DNA from: Pectinatus frisingensis
GTDB lineage: Bacteria > Bacillota > Negativicutes > Selenomonadales > Selenomonadaceae
Assembly: GCF_015732285.1 (NCBI RefSeq)
Contig: NZ_WIQU01000051.1
Span: forward strand, 1-38,062
Direction of reading: 5' to 3'
Length of the DNA: 38,062 nt
The notes beneath the pieces were generated by a model. It made no database searches. It saw only the letters and a program-made list of their open reading frames with translations, and was not told the DNA's origin. Of this stretch, positions 1 through 7,018 are shown in pieces; position 1 is the first letter of the stretch; every line of letters begins with the position of its first letter. The translations under genes and the position numbers were made by a program.

Positions 1-642
1 GGTGATGTCGTCACTGAAGCTGTGGACACGGATATGTTTCACGTTCAGCACTGTTTTTACAGGAATTTTGTAGGCACTGTAGCGGTCGGTTACAACGGCT
101 CTGGGTTTGCCAAGGTGCTTAATGGAATTAAGCAGGGAAAATGCCTGAGGACTATCCCGGTATTTGGAAAGATGAAAACCAAGGACAAAGCGTGTCTCGC
201 TATCTACAACTAACCAGAGATAATATTTCATGCCACGGATTTTTACCACGGTTTCGTTCGCGTGCCATTCATCGGAGTCGAAATTGAGCGTTGGCATCAG
301 CTTGAAATTGGTCTTTCCTGACAATTTCGACATGGCAGATGCTGTAATAGCAGCTTGTTTCGGGACAAAAAGGGAATGGCCGCATTTCTTGTCACCACAT
401 TGGTAGTTTGAATAATACTTGTGTTCATGATGAAGAAACATGGCTTTCCCGCAGATAGGGCAAATTGGGTAAGAACGTATGCGTGGCCTTCCTGATTTGC
501 CGGTTGCATTGGCATCTGGTACAAATTGATGCCCGCATACACGGCAAAGATATTTCTGGTTTCCATCTTTATCTTTGCCATAACGATAAAAGTTTTGATG
601 GTTGTTGCATTTTGGACAGCAAATCTGATATGATTTTGTCAT
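1..642 (-). CDS. IS6/IS240-family DDE transposase with N-terminal zinc ribbons (3' end cut by window)
   Basis: The frame is open for 214 codons from an ATG at 642 (SD AAGGAG eight bases upstream) to the window edge. The N-terminus has two cysteine-pair zinc-ribbon-like segments (CCPKCN..CRVCG and CPICG..CGDKKCG). A DDE domain of the IS240 type follows (WHANETVVKIRG, VVDSETRFVLGFHLS, RAVVTDRYSAY). It would cut and join DNA ends of its own element. The residue expected to be the first catalytic aspartate (the D of a typical DET) reads Asn at codon 129, while the second (VVTDR) is intact. The third acidic residue lies outside the window. Family assignment is firm; activity is doubtful. Confidence 0.85.
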   Translation of the reverse strand, partial: MTKSYQICCPKCNNHQNFYRYGKDKDGNQKYLCRVCGHQFVPDANATGKSGRPRIRSYPICPICGKAMFLHHEHKYYSNYQCGDKKCGHSLFVPKQAAITASAMSKLSGKTNFKLMPTLNFDSDEWHANETVVKIRGMKYYLWLVVDSETRFVLGFHLSKYRDSPQAFSLLNSIKHLGKPRAVVTDRYSAYKIPVKTVLNVKHIRVHSFSDDIT

Positions 643-715
643 GAGGACTCGTCTCCTTTCGGGAGGTACAGTATTTGTGATAAAACCATTGTACCAGAAG
701 GGCTGACGAGTCCTC
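643..715. repeat. 11-bp inverted repeat bracketing the transposase promoter and RBS
   Basis: GAGGACTCGTC (643-653) and GACGAGTCCTC (705-715) are perfect inverted copies. On the transposase strand the downstream arm lies between the SD (652-659 region) and the ATG, and the upstream arm overlaps the -35. A transcript entering from outside would carry both arms and could fold over the start. One from the internal promoter would carry only the second arm. Confidence 0.6.
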
Positions 716-717
716 AA
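688..717 (-). promoter_or_regulatory. Predicted transposase promoter
   Basis: Read on the - strand there is TTGAGG (712-717) as -35 and TACAAT (688-693) as -10, 18 bases apart. Transcription would begin near 681, between the two arms of the adjacent inverted repeat. Predicted from consensus only. Confidence 0.45.
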
Positions 718-751
718 CTTTCATTTAACTTTACAATACGGATATTTTAAT

Positions 752-1357
752 ATGGAGGAAAAATATAAAAACATGATTTTTAATATTATTTTATTTGATG
801 ACTTTGAAACATTAGATGTTTTTGGACCAATAGAAATCTTTGGCAGAAATAAAAATCATCAAATTAAGTATTATTCTCTCAATGGAGGACAAGTAATAAG
901 TGCTCAGGGACTAGAAGTCAATACATCACCAATAGCTCAGTCTAATCCGTCCGGTGTTTTGGTTATTCCTGGTGGAATGGGGACCAGAAAATTGATTTCA
1001 GATACTATATTTTTAAAAGCTTTATATGATATGGCGTCAATAGCCACATATTGTTTGTCCATTTGTACCGGGTCAGCAGTACTTGCTAAAGCAGGCGTAT
1101 TAGACGGTAAAAAAGCAACATCTAATAAAAAAGCTTTTAATTGGGTCATGACAAGTTCAGATAAAGTATTATGGCAAAAATCTGCCAGATGGGTAGTAGA
1201 TGGTAAATTTTATACAGCATCAGGAGTTTCTGCCGGTATTGACATGGCATTAGGATTCATTAAGGATATTTATGAAATAGACATCGCACGACAATATGCG
1301 AATGATATTGAATATATCTGGCATGAGGATAAAGGACAGGATCCATTTGCTGTCTAA
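752..1357 (+). CDS. DJ-1/PfpI family protein (GATase1-like)
   Basis: This is a single-domain protein of the DJ-1/PfpI superfamily, cytosolic proteins of the class-I glutamine amidotransferase fold. Members act as chaperone/deglycase, hydratase or regulator-associated enzymes. The N-terminal strand and LDVFGPIEIFG segment match the family start, GG at residues 74-75 forms the usual turn, and SICTGSAVLAKAG carries the nucleophile-elbow cysteine (Cys105). The annotated ATG has no SD. An internal ATG at 773, preceded by GGAGG at a long 14-base spacing and giving MIFNIILFDDFE, is an equally plausible start. It is followed by a second PfpI gene, and the IS lies immediately upstream. The exact substrate is unknown. 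Confidence 0.85.
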   Translation: MEEKYKNMIFNIILFDDFETLDVFGPIEIFGRNKNHQIKYYSLNGGQVISAQGLEVNTSPIAQSNPSGVLVIPGGMGTRKLISDTIFLKALYDMASIATYCLSICTGSAVLAKAGVLDGKKATSNKKAFNWVMTSSDKVLWQKSARWVVDGKFYTASGVSAGIDMALGFIKDIYEIDIARQYANDIEYIWHEDKGQDPFAV

Positions 1358-1397
1358 CGATTCAATCTATTAAAGCATACATACCTCAAACAAAAGG

Positions 1398-2024
1398 ATG
1401 GTTAGAAAATTTATGAAAAAACTTCTTCTAGTAGTTATATTACCAGAATTTGCCGATTGGGAAGCAGCCTTCTTAACTTCAACAATAAAAAGCATCGATC
1501 CAGATTATCAAATCAAATATGTAAGTATTAAAAAAGAAATATGTACTTCTATCGGAGGATTGCGGGTTAATGTCGACTGTGCAATACAGGATGCTCCGGA
1601 AGAATTCTCAGGATTAGTGTTAGTTGGCGGTCTTTCTTGGAGAACAAAAGAATCAGAAAAAGTAATGACATTAGTCGATACAGCCTTAGTCAACAAAATT
1701 CCTATAGGCGCAATTTGCGATGCTACAGTATTTTTAGGGGCAAATGGGGTTTTAAACAATATAAAACATACCAGCAATGCTTTAACAGAATTAAAATCAT
1801 ATGCTAAAGATAAGTATACCAATGAGGGAAATTATATAAATGAGCAGGCTGTAGTCGATGGTAATATAGTCACCGCCAATGGAGCAGCAGCATTAGAATT
1901 TACAAAATCAATGTTATCCGTATTAGGTATTATACAAGGGAAACAGCTTGATGATTACTACTATTTTATGAAGAATGGGCTATATAAATCCATCCAGCAG
2001 GGAATAGATATACCATTTAGATGA
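1398..2024 (+). CDS. DJ-1/PfpI family protein, second copy
   Basis: A second DJ-1/PfpI-type protein, distinct in sequence from its neighbour and not a recent duplicate. It has the family's N-terminal strand (KKLLLVVILPEFADWE), a VGG turn near residues 76-78 and the elbow AICDATVFLGANG with candidate nucleophile Cys107. The D-A-T context after the cysteine is typical of the subgroup often labelled 'type 1 glutamine amidotransferase'. Two starts are possible: 1398, directly abutting an AAAAGG, or the in-frame ATG at 1413, which gives the more typical MKKLLLVV N-terminus. The gap to the previous gene is 40 bases, so co-transcription is likely. No glutaminase partner is nearby. Confidence 0.85.
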   Translation: MVRKFMKKLLLVVILPEFADWEAAFLTSTIKSIDPDYQIKYVSIKKEICTSIGGLRVNVDCAIQDAPEEFSGLVLVGGLSWRTKESEKVMTLVDTALVNKIPIGAICDATVFLGANGVLNNIKHTSNALTELKSYAKDKYTNEGNYINEQAVVDGNIVTANGAAALEFTKSMLSVLGIIQGKQLDDYYYFMKNGLYKSIQQGIDIPFR

Positions 2025-2076
2025 TGGGCAAGATATACTCCCAAAATAAAGTGTAATAAAAACGAAGGAGGTAAAT

Positions 2077-2712
2077 ATGATTTTTGATTTTAAAAAAGAA
2101 TACAAAGAACTTTATATGCCAAAAAAGGAACCGGAAATTATAACTGTTCCAACAATGAATTATATTGCTGTGCGTGGTAAAGGTAATCCAAATGAAAAAG
2201 ATGGTGTATATCAACAGACAATCAGTGTGTTATATGCAGTAGCCTATACATTAAAAATGAGCTATAAAGGAGAATACAAGATTGATAGATTCTTTGAATA
2301 TGTAGTACCACCGCTTGAAGGTTTTTGGTGGCAGAATAATGTTGAAGGTGTTGACTATAGCAATAAGGATAATTTTCATTGGATCTCCGTTATCAGGCTG
2401 CCTGATTTTGTAAAAGAAACCGATTTTAACTGGGCAGTTGAAACAGCAGCGAAGAAAAAGAAGATAGATTGTTCTTCTGCTGAATTTATTACAGTTCATG
2501 AAGGTTTGTGCATACAAATTATGCATATTGGTCCATTTGATGATGAACCAACTACTGTTGCGATTATGGATGAATATATTAAGAGCAACGGATTTGAAAA
2601 TGATATTACAGATAAACGATTACATCATGAGATATATCTTTCTGATCCCAGAAAGGCCATGCCTGCAAAATGGAAAACAGTCATTCGTCATCCGATTAGA
2701 AAAGTAAAGTAA
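2077..2712 (+). CDS. GyrI-like small-molecule-binding domain protein
   Basis: The 211-residue protein matches the stand-alone GyrI-like (SbmC/Rob effector domain) family. It shows the opening ...EPEIITVPTMNYIAVRGKG, a central YKIDRFFEYVVPPLEGFWW, and the late LCIQIMHIGPFDDEPTTVA and HHEIYLSDPRKA motifs that recur across the family. Such proteins bind drug-like or hydrophobic ligands; some hydrolyse cyclopropanoids or inhibit gyrase. The start is set by a strong GAAGGAGG 6 bases upstream. It lacks a DNA-binding domain, unlike the AraC/GyrI fusion encoded at 7763-8728. Its actual ligand cannot be read from sequence. Confidence 0.85.
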   Translation: MIFDFKKEYKELYMPKKEPEIITVPTMNYIAVRGKGNPNEKDGVYQQTISVLYAVAYTLKMSYKGEYKIDRFFEYVVPPLEGFWWQNNVEGVDYSNKDNFHWISVIRLPDFVKETDFNWAVETAAKKKKIDCSSAEFITVHEGLCIQIMHIGPFDDEPTTVAIMDEYIKSNGFENDITDKRLHHEIYLSDPRKAMPAKWKTVIRHPIRKVK

Positions 2713-2774
2713 TAGATATAATTTTTATTTAAAATCCATTCATTACTTGATTATTTAACTCCAGTTGCATACCG

Positions 2775-3461
2775 ATGAATACCCTTAACATTGGGCTGCT
2801 TGCTCACCGCAACGTAGTGATGTTAAATATTTCTGCGGATGAAATTCAAATTCTGTATAATGAGTTGTCGACGTATAATAATAATTCACTGGCTTTGGCG
2901 GTTTACAAGGCTTCAGAGAAAGTACTCGAAGAGTTGAATATTACAAGTCCTTCACTTCGAAGATACATTGAAAAAGGCCTGCTCCAAATCACAACGAATA
3001 TCGCACACGCAATCAAGACGAATAATCTCACCAAAGTCTTTGTATTTCCGTTCAATCCAGACTTAAATCCCGGAATTAAGTTTTCATCCGGAGTGAAGAT
3101 GGACGATGAAGACTACCGAAAATTGATTGGCGAATTGTTATTATGTCGATATGCATCGGATAAACTGGGACTTATAAACGAAAGAATAAAATCCTTTGAT
3201 GATTTGGAAGATATATTGATTGATGCCCACTTAAGCGAAGAAGAAATCCATTTGGTTTTTAGTATTCTTGAAGATATTGAGATTGCCGCACTCATCAATA
3301 GGCACCCGTTCCAATTGGATATTCAAGCGGTGGATTTATCCGAAGCCGAACAGTCGTTAAGGTTATATCTAAAAAACTATATTGCTCGACTTCCGACCGA
3401 CAGGCAAGAACAGGTTTTTGAAATAATGGCTCATCTCATAGATAAAAACTCGAGGCTATAA
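2775..3461 (+). CDS. DUF6179-like protein, probably the C-terminal part of a longer gene
   Basis: The 228-residue product is acidic and helical. Segments such as LLLCRYASDKLGLINERIKSFDDLEDILIDAHLS and HPFQLD recall from memory the C-terminal half of DUF6179 proteins, which are normally about twice this length. No SD precedes the ATG at 2775, and the open frame extends back only eight codons to a stop at 2748-2750. A 5' truncation is therefore likely, making this either a fragment or a gene with a poor start. No catalytic motif is visible. The function is unknown and the family call is tentative. Confidence 0.5.
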   Translation: MNTLNIGLLAHRNVVMLNISADEIQILYNELSTYNNNSLALAVYKASEKVLEELNITSPSLRRYIEKGLLQITTNIAHAIKTNNLTKVFVFPFNPDLNPGIKFSSGVKMDDEDYRKLIGELLLCRYASDKLGLINERIKSFDDLEDILIDAHLSEEEIHLVFSILEDIEIAALINRHPFQLDIQAVDLSEAEQSLRLYLKNYIARLPTDRQEQVFEIMAHLIDKNSRL

Positions 3462-3530
3462 GTTAACAGGCGCTTGACTGCGTTTGAAAATTGCTGTCCA
3501 GAGTAGGATTGTTGGATGTTAAAGGCATGA

Positions 3531-3558
3531 TTGTTATTTCGTGTTATTTTATTATAAT
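3531..3558 (+). promoter_or_regulatory. Predicted promoter for the TfoX/endonuclease VIII gene run
   Basis: TTGTTA (3531-3536) and TATAAT (3553-3558) are separated by 16 bases in a very AT-rich stretch. They lie about 105 bases upstream of the TfoX C-terminal-domain gene at 3666. The gap 3462-3665 holds no other feature I can support. Confidence 0.45.
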
Positions 3559-3665
3559 ATAACTAGGATATGGTAAAAACTTGTTGGATGGGAAATAGAG
3601 CATGCAGTCTGGGGATACCATGTGATTGCCGTGATGTAAACGAAATGTGATAAGAGGGATGCGTT

Positions 3666-3920
3666 ATGAGCGAACTATCAAAACTGCCAAACGTGGGCAA
3701 AGTGCTGGAAGAAAATCTGCTGGCTGTCGGCATTGAAACACCGGAGCAGCTTAGAAAAATTGGCGTGGAGGAAGCGTTTAGGCGCATCCGTATTGAGCGT
3801 GATCCTGGTGCCTGCTTGCACATGCTGTACGGGATACAGGGAGCAATCCTTGGCATTCCGGATAAACATCTGTCTGCTGATACCAAACAGGAATTAAAAG
3901 CATTCTTCCATAGTTTATAA
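3666..3920 (+). CDS. TfoX/Sxy C-terminal-domain protein
   Basis: This 84-residue protein consists only of the TfoX C-terminal domain. LSKLPNVGKVLEENLLAVGIETPEQLRKIGVEEAFRRI is a helix-hairpin-helix-like opening, followed by the conserved CLHMLYGIQGAILGI helix. In gamma-proteobacteria full-length TfoX/Sxy activates competence genes with CRP. Stand-alone domains in Bacillota have no assigned role. The start has AGAGGGA 7 bases upstream. It opens a run of five closely spaced genes ending with 6277; a separate TfoX N-terminal-domain gene lies at 5246-5566 in the same run. Confidence 0.9.
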   Translation: MSELSKLPNVGKVLEENLLAVGIETPEQLRKIGVEEAFRRIRIERDPGACLHMLYGIQGAILGIPDKHLSADTKQELKAFFHSL

Positions 3921-3947
3921 AAGAATGGCGAGAAGGAGGGATAATCT

Positions 3948-4769
3948 ATGCTTGAAATCCCAGAAGCAATCGTTATTGCGGCGCAGCTAAATCAAACAAT
4001 AAAGGACAAGCGTATAAAAAAGGTGATTGCAGCGGCATCGCCCCATAAATTTGCCTGGTTTTTCGGTGATCCTTCCCAGTATCACTCGCTCCTTTTCGGC
4101 AGAAAGGTTGAAAATACCGCCTCATACGGCGGCAGGGTGGAAATCAACGCCGAAGGCATTTTTCTCCATTTTGGCGATGGCGTAAATCTGCGTTACTATG
4201 CAGCCGATGAAATCGTACCCCAAAAGCATCAGCTATTTGTGGCGTTCGAAGATGGTTCTGCGCTGGTGGGAACGGTTGCCATGTATGGCGGTCTGTGGTG
4301 CTTTACCAAGGGGGCGTTTGACGACAATGATTATTATAAAGCCGCGAAAAAAGCCGTTTCACCCTTGTCTGACAGGTTTGATTACGAATTTTTTCTCACC
4401 TTGTTTGACCAAAAAGGCATGAAGATGAGCGCAAAAGGGTTTCTGGCGACCGGGCAGCGGATACCGGGGCTTGGGAACGGTGTTTTACAGGACATTCTGC
4501 TGAATGCCGGCATTCACCCGAAGAGAAAGATGAATACCCTTTTGGACGGAGAAAAGCGAAAGCTATTTGATAGCTTAAAAGCAACTCTTGCCGAAATGGT
4601 AGAAGGTGGCGGTCGGGATACTGAACGAGACCTATTTGGCAATTGGGGCGGCTATAAAACAAAATTGAGTAAAAACACTGTGTCCTGCCCCAAATGTGGC
4701 GGCGCGATCAAAAAGGAAACCTATATGGGCGGCAGTATTTACTACTGCGAGCATTGCCAAAAGAGGTAA
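3948..4769 (+). CDS. Endonuclease VIII/Fpg-like protein lacking the N-terminal proline
   Basis: The 273-residue protein has the Fpg/Nei architecture: an N-terminal MLEIPEAIVIAAQLN, a central H2TH region (PGLGNGVLQDILLNAGIHPKRK, about 174-195) and a C-terminal zinc finger with Cys247, Cys250, Cys267 and Cys270 in CX2C-X16-CX2C spacing. True glycosylases start M-P-E with Pro2 as the nucleophile after Met removal. Here residue 2 is Leu, Glu3 is retained, and the finger arginine position before the third cysteine is Gly262. This matches a Bacillota subgroup annotated 'endonuclease VIII' whose base-excision activity is unproven. A strong AAGGAGGG site precedes it. Confidence 0.85.
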   Translation: MLEIPEAIVIAAQLNQTIKDKRIKKVIAAASPHKFAWFFGDPSQYHSLLFGRKVENTASYGGRVEINAEGIFLHFGDGVNLRYYAADEIVPQKHQLFVAFEDGSALVGTVAMYGGLWCFTKGAFDDNDYYKAAKKAVSPLSDRFDYEFFLTLFDQKGMKMSAKGFLATGQRIPGLGNGVLQDILLNAGIHPKRKMNTLLDGEKRKLFDSLKATLAEMVEGGGRDTERDLFGNWGGYKTKLSKNTVSCPKCGGAIKKETYMGGSIYYCEHCQKR

Positions 4770-4784
4770 AAGGAGGAATCTATC

Positions 4785-5216
4785 ATGAACAGAATCAGCA
4801 TTATTTGCCTTGGCGTAAAGGATATGGCACAGTCCATCCGTTTTTACCGCGACGGGCTGGGCTTTGCCACCAATGAAAAAGCAGATAACCCGAAAGTGGT
4901 TTTCTTTAACACCACTGGCACAAAATTTGAACTGTATCCGCTTAAGCTACTGGCAGAGGATATTAACGAGAAAAACCCGCCACAGATTGACGCAGGGTTC
5001 GCCGGAATTACATTGGCCTACAACGTGAAAAGCGAGGCGGAGGTGCATGAAGTTATGGAGCTTGCGAAAAAAGCGGGCGCAGTTATCGCCAAAGAACCGC
5101 AGAAAGTCTTCTGGGGCGGGTACAGCGGCTATTTCACCGATCCAAACGGCTATTACTGGGAGGTCGCATATAACCCTAACTGGTCGTTTGACGAGAACGA
5201 TATGTTAGTGTTGTAA
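4785..5216 (+). CDS. VOC family (glyoxalase/bleomycin-resistance-like) protein
   Basis: The 143-residue protein is built as two beta-alpha-beta-beta-beta modules of the vicinal oxygen chelate fold. It opens with ISIICLGVKDMAQSIRFYRDGLGF and closes with the diagnostic GYFTDPNGYYWEVAYNPNW. The Glu in YYWEVAYN is a usual metal ligand of the family. The likely role is a metal-dependent lyase, dioxygenase or binding protein of unknown substrate. AGGAGG lies 8 bases before the ATG, and it follows the endonuclease VIII-like gene by 15 bases, so the two are very probably co-transcribed. Confidence 0.9.
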   Translation: MNRISIICLGVKDMAQSIRFYRDGLGFATNEKADNPKVVFFNTTGTKFELYPLKLLAEDINEKNPPQIDAGFAGITLAYNVKSEAEVHEVMELAKKAGAVIAKEPQKVFWGGYSGYFTDPNGYYWEVAYNPNWSFDENDMLVL

Positions 5217-5245
5217 AAATACCGGAAAGGGTCGATGAGGTAAAG

Positions 5246-5566
5246 ATGAGCACTGCTATAGATTTTATTGAATATGTCTGCGACCAGATCGCGGGTGTAG
5301 GCAAAATTCGTTACAGGAAAATGTTTGGGGAGTATATGGTCTATGTGAACGACAAACCAATTCTCCTCGTTTGCGACAATACCGTGTTTGTTAAAATCCT
5401 GCCGTGTTTGGACGAAACGATGCGGGAAGCCGATAAGGAGTTTCCTTATGACGGGGCCAAGGAGCACTATGTCCTAGACATCGACAATACAGAATTCAGC
5501 AAGAAAGTGATTGCGATTCTGGAACCGGTTACGCCGATACCAAAGCCGAAAAAGAAAGGCAGGTAA
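5246..5566 (+). CDS. TfoX/Sxy N-terminal-domain protein
   Basis: This 106-residue protein is a stand-alone TfoX N-terminal domain: the opening helix DFIEYVCDQIAGVGKIRYRKMFGEYMVYVND contains the conserved MFGxY motif, followed by ILLVCDNTVFVKIL. It ends in a lysine-rich tail (PKPKKKGR). GAGGT precedes the ATG. The complementary TfoX C-terminal domain is encoded separately at 3666-3920 in the same gene run, so the two halves of the proteobacterial protein are split here with two unrelated genes between them. The Bacillota function is unknown. Confidence 0.88.
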   Translation: MSTAIDFIEYVCDQIAGVGKIRYRKMFGEYMVYVNDKPILLVCDNTVFVKILPCLDETMREADKEFPYDGAKEHYVLDIDNTEFSKKVIAILEPVTPIPKPKKKGR

Positions 5567-5632
5567 GGGTTCCAGAGATTTTGCCTATTTATGCCCTGGC
5601 CTTTTAAAGAGTGTGCGATGAGGTGAATATTG

Positions 5633-6277
5633 ATGCGAGCATACCAAATCAAGATAGAATTGGTTGATTCGAAGCCTCTTATTTGGCGCCGGGTCATTAT
5701 CCCGGCAGATGTCACCTTTAAGCGGCTGCATGACACGATCCAGTTTGCTATGGATTGGTGGGACAGCCATTTATATGAGTTCGAATTTCCGCAGGAAAAG
5801 CTTCGCGTCACAAATGATGAAGGAGCCTATGAAGAGTTTAAGTTCTATCAAGAAAAATATAAGGGAAAAGCACTGACCAAGCGCAATGATCCGCACGGGT
5901 TTATTGCCCGGACATTGGAGACAGCTATAAGGCAGCCGCAGACCATTAAAATTGATCGATATCTGGAGGAATATAAAACACTGACTTATGTTTACGATTT
6001 CGGCGATGATTGGCGGCACCAAATAGAGCTTGAGAAAATTATTGCTGATTATCAATTTGGCTATCCGACAATTCTGGAGGGTGAGGGCGCTTGTCCACCT
6101 GAGGACGTAGGCGGGATTCCTGGGTATGAGGAGTTTCTTCGTGTCTGGAACGATCCTAAGCATCCCGAGCATGAAGAAATGCGCCAATGGGGCGAAAGCC
6201 AACATTACCGGGATTTTGACATTGCTTTTAGAAGCAACTTGCTTAAGACTTGCTTGAAGATTAAAAAGGTGAAATGA
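5633..6277 (+). CDS. Plasmid pRiA4b ORF-3-like family protein
   Basis: The 214-residue protein matches the pRiA4b ORF-3-like family: YQIKIELVDSKPLIWRRVIIPADVTFKRLHDTIQFAMDW near the start, then LTYVYDFGDDWRHQIELE and the ACPPEDVGGIPGYEEFLRVWNDPKHPEHEEM signature. The family is common on plasmids and in accessory DNA; its biochemical role is unknown. The ATG at 5633 is preferred because GAGGTG lies 7 bases upstream; a TTG one codon earlier is also in frame. It is the last gene of the run that starts at 3666. Confidence 0.9.
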   Translation: MRAYQIKIELVDSKPLIWRRVIIPADVTFKRLHDTIQFAMDWWDSHLYEFEFPQEKLRVTNDEGAYEEFKFYQEKYKGKALTKRNDPHGFIARTLETAIRQPQTIKIDRYLEEYKTLTYVYDFGDDWRHQIELEKIIADYQFGYPTILEGEGACPPEDVGGIPGYEEFLRVWNDPKHPEHEEMRQWGESQHYRDFDIAFRSNLLKTCLKIKKVK

Positions 6278-6281
6278 AACA

Positions 6282-6302
6282 GGCATCATCCTTCGGGATG
6301 CC
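6282..6302 (+). terminator. Weak hairpin after the pRiA4b ORF-3-like gene
   Basis: GGCATC (6282-6287) can pair with GATGCC (6297-6302) immediately after the stop codon, followed by a short pyrimidine stretch (gttcttct). The stem is short and the T-tract imperfect, so termination is possible but unproven. Confidence 0.3.
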
Positions 6303-6413
6303 GTTCTTCTATCCTCGAAAATAATCCCACAGCCATCAGCCCCACTCCGAGAATAATTATCGTGCATTTTGTTTGTGAGACCCCAATCCCGAAAATGATG
6401 TAATGACGGGAAT

Positions 6414-6442
6414 TTGACAATGTAACGATATGGTGTTATTCT
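6414..6442 (+). promoter_or_regulatory. Predicted promoter of the CD3324-family gene
   Basis: TTGACA (6414-6419) is followed 17 bases later by TATTCT (6437-6442). It lies about 160 bases before the coding start, which leaves a long 5' leader containing a stable hairpin. Confidence 0.5.
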
Positions 6443-6473
6443 CTATGTAATTATTGAAAAAATAACAGATAAA

Positions 6474-6598
6474 AAGGAAGGAGCATGTCTTATTACTAAA
6501 CGTTCACCAGATTCGGAATTGTGCATAGCAGGGGCTATCGCATAATTCCAATATGAAGATAGTCCTTGCGGAATCCTATTCTTTTCGATTATAGGAGG
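6474..6598 (+). promoter_or_regulatory. Structured 5' leader with tiny ORF and possible RBS sequestration
   Basis: After an AAGGAAGGAG (6474-6483) a 4-codon ORF (6485-6499, Met-Ser-Tyr-Tyr-stop) can be read. A 15-bp stem follows, with one bulge: GGAATTGTGC/ATAGC at 6515-6529 pairs with GCTAT at 6534-6538 and GCATAATTCC at 6540-6549. Further on, CCTAT (6575-6579) can pair with ATAGG (6591-6595), which overlaps the SD AGGAGG (6593-6598). The layout suggests attenuation or translational control. I do not recognise it as a known riboswitch. Confidence 0.4.
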
Positions 6599-6604
6599 CG
6601 CACG

Positions 6605-6880
6605 ATGGACTATATTAATGCAAATTGTGTATTGCCGGACGATTTAATCGTGGCAATACAACAACATATTGACGGCCAGTATCTATATATTCCCCGTAAA
6701 GCAGAGAGTAAAAAGAAATGGGGCGAGCTTACAAATAACAAGCATTTCCTGAATGAGCGAAACACGGCTATTTTTGAGGAATATCAAGCTGGTGTATCTG
6801 TTCAGGAATTGGCAAGTAAATATTATTTGTCACCAAAGTCTGTATATAAGATATTAGCTGCAAAAAAATACGATAAATAA
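6605..6880 (+). CDS. CD3324 family HTH protein
   Basis: This 91-residue protein resembles the CD3324 family of small Bacillota proteins: the N-terminus MDYINANCVLPDDLIVAIQQHIDGQYLYIPRK and the WGE..... NERN segment, then a C-terminal helix-turn-helix (VSVQELASKYYLSPKSVYKIL). It probably binds DNA; target and role are unknown. The ATG at 6605 is chosen because AGGAGG sits 6 bases upstream; an earlier ATG at 6566 would place the SD inside the gene and disrupt the leader structure. Confidence 0.85.
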   Translation: MDYINANCVLPDDLIVAIQQHIDGQYLYIPRKAESKKKWGELTNNKHFLNERNTAIFEEYQAGVSVQELASKYYLSPKSVYKILAAKKYDK

Positions 6881-6886
6881 ATTTTG

Positions 6887-6926
6887 AAAAGGCGACTTGA
6901 CATAATAGATGTGTCCTGTCGTTTTT
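6887..6926 (+). terminator. Possible intrinsic terminator after the CD3324 gene
   Basis: A run AAAAGGCGAC just past the stop can pair loosely with GTCGTTTTTT about 20 bases later, ending in a six-T tract. The stem is short (about 5 bp GC core plus A-T pairs), so this is tentative. Confidence 0.35.
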
Positions 6927-7018
6927 TCGTTTCTGTATCGTTTAGTAGGGAGCTTTTATAAAATGAGCGGAGTATAATTTAGCTACAAAATTAATTAGAG
7001 AGATAAGGAGCAATCATA

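Larger units (their letters stand above)
1..720 (-). mobile_element. IS6/IS240-like insertion sequence, partial
   Basis: This is the right end of an insertion sequence whose other end lies outside the window. It consists of a transposase gene (start at 642) plus roughly 75 bases of upstream control DNA with an 11-bp inverted repeat and a promoter. The exact terminal inverted repeat cannot be set without the far end; 720 is approximate. The first chromosomal-type gene begins only about 30 bases beyond it. Confidence 0.6.
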
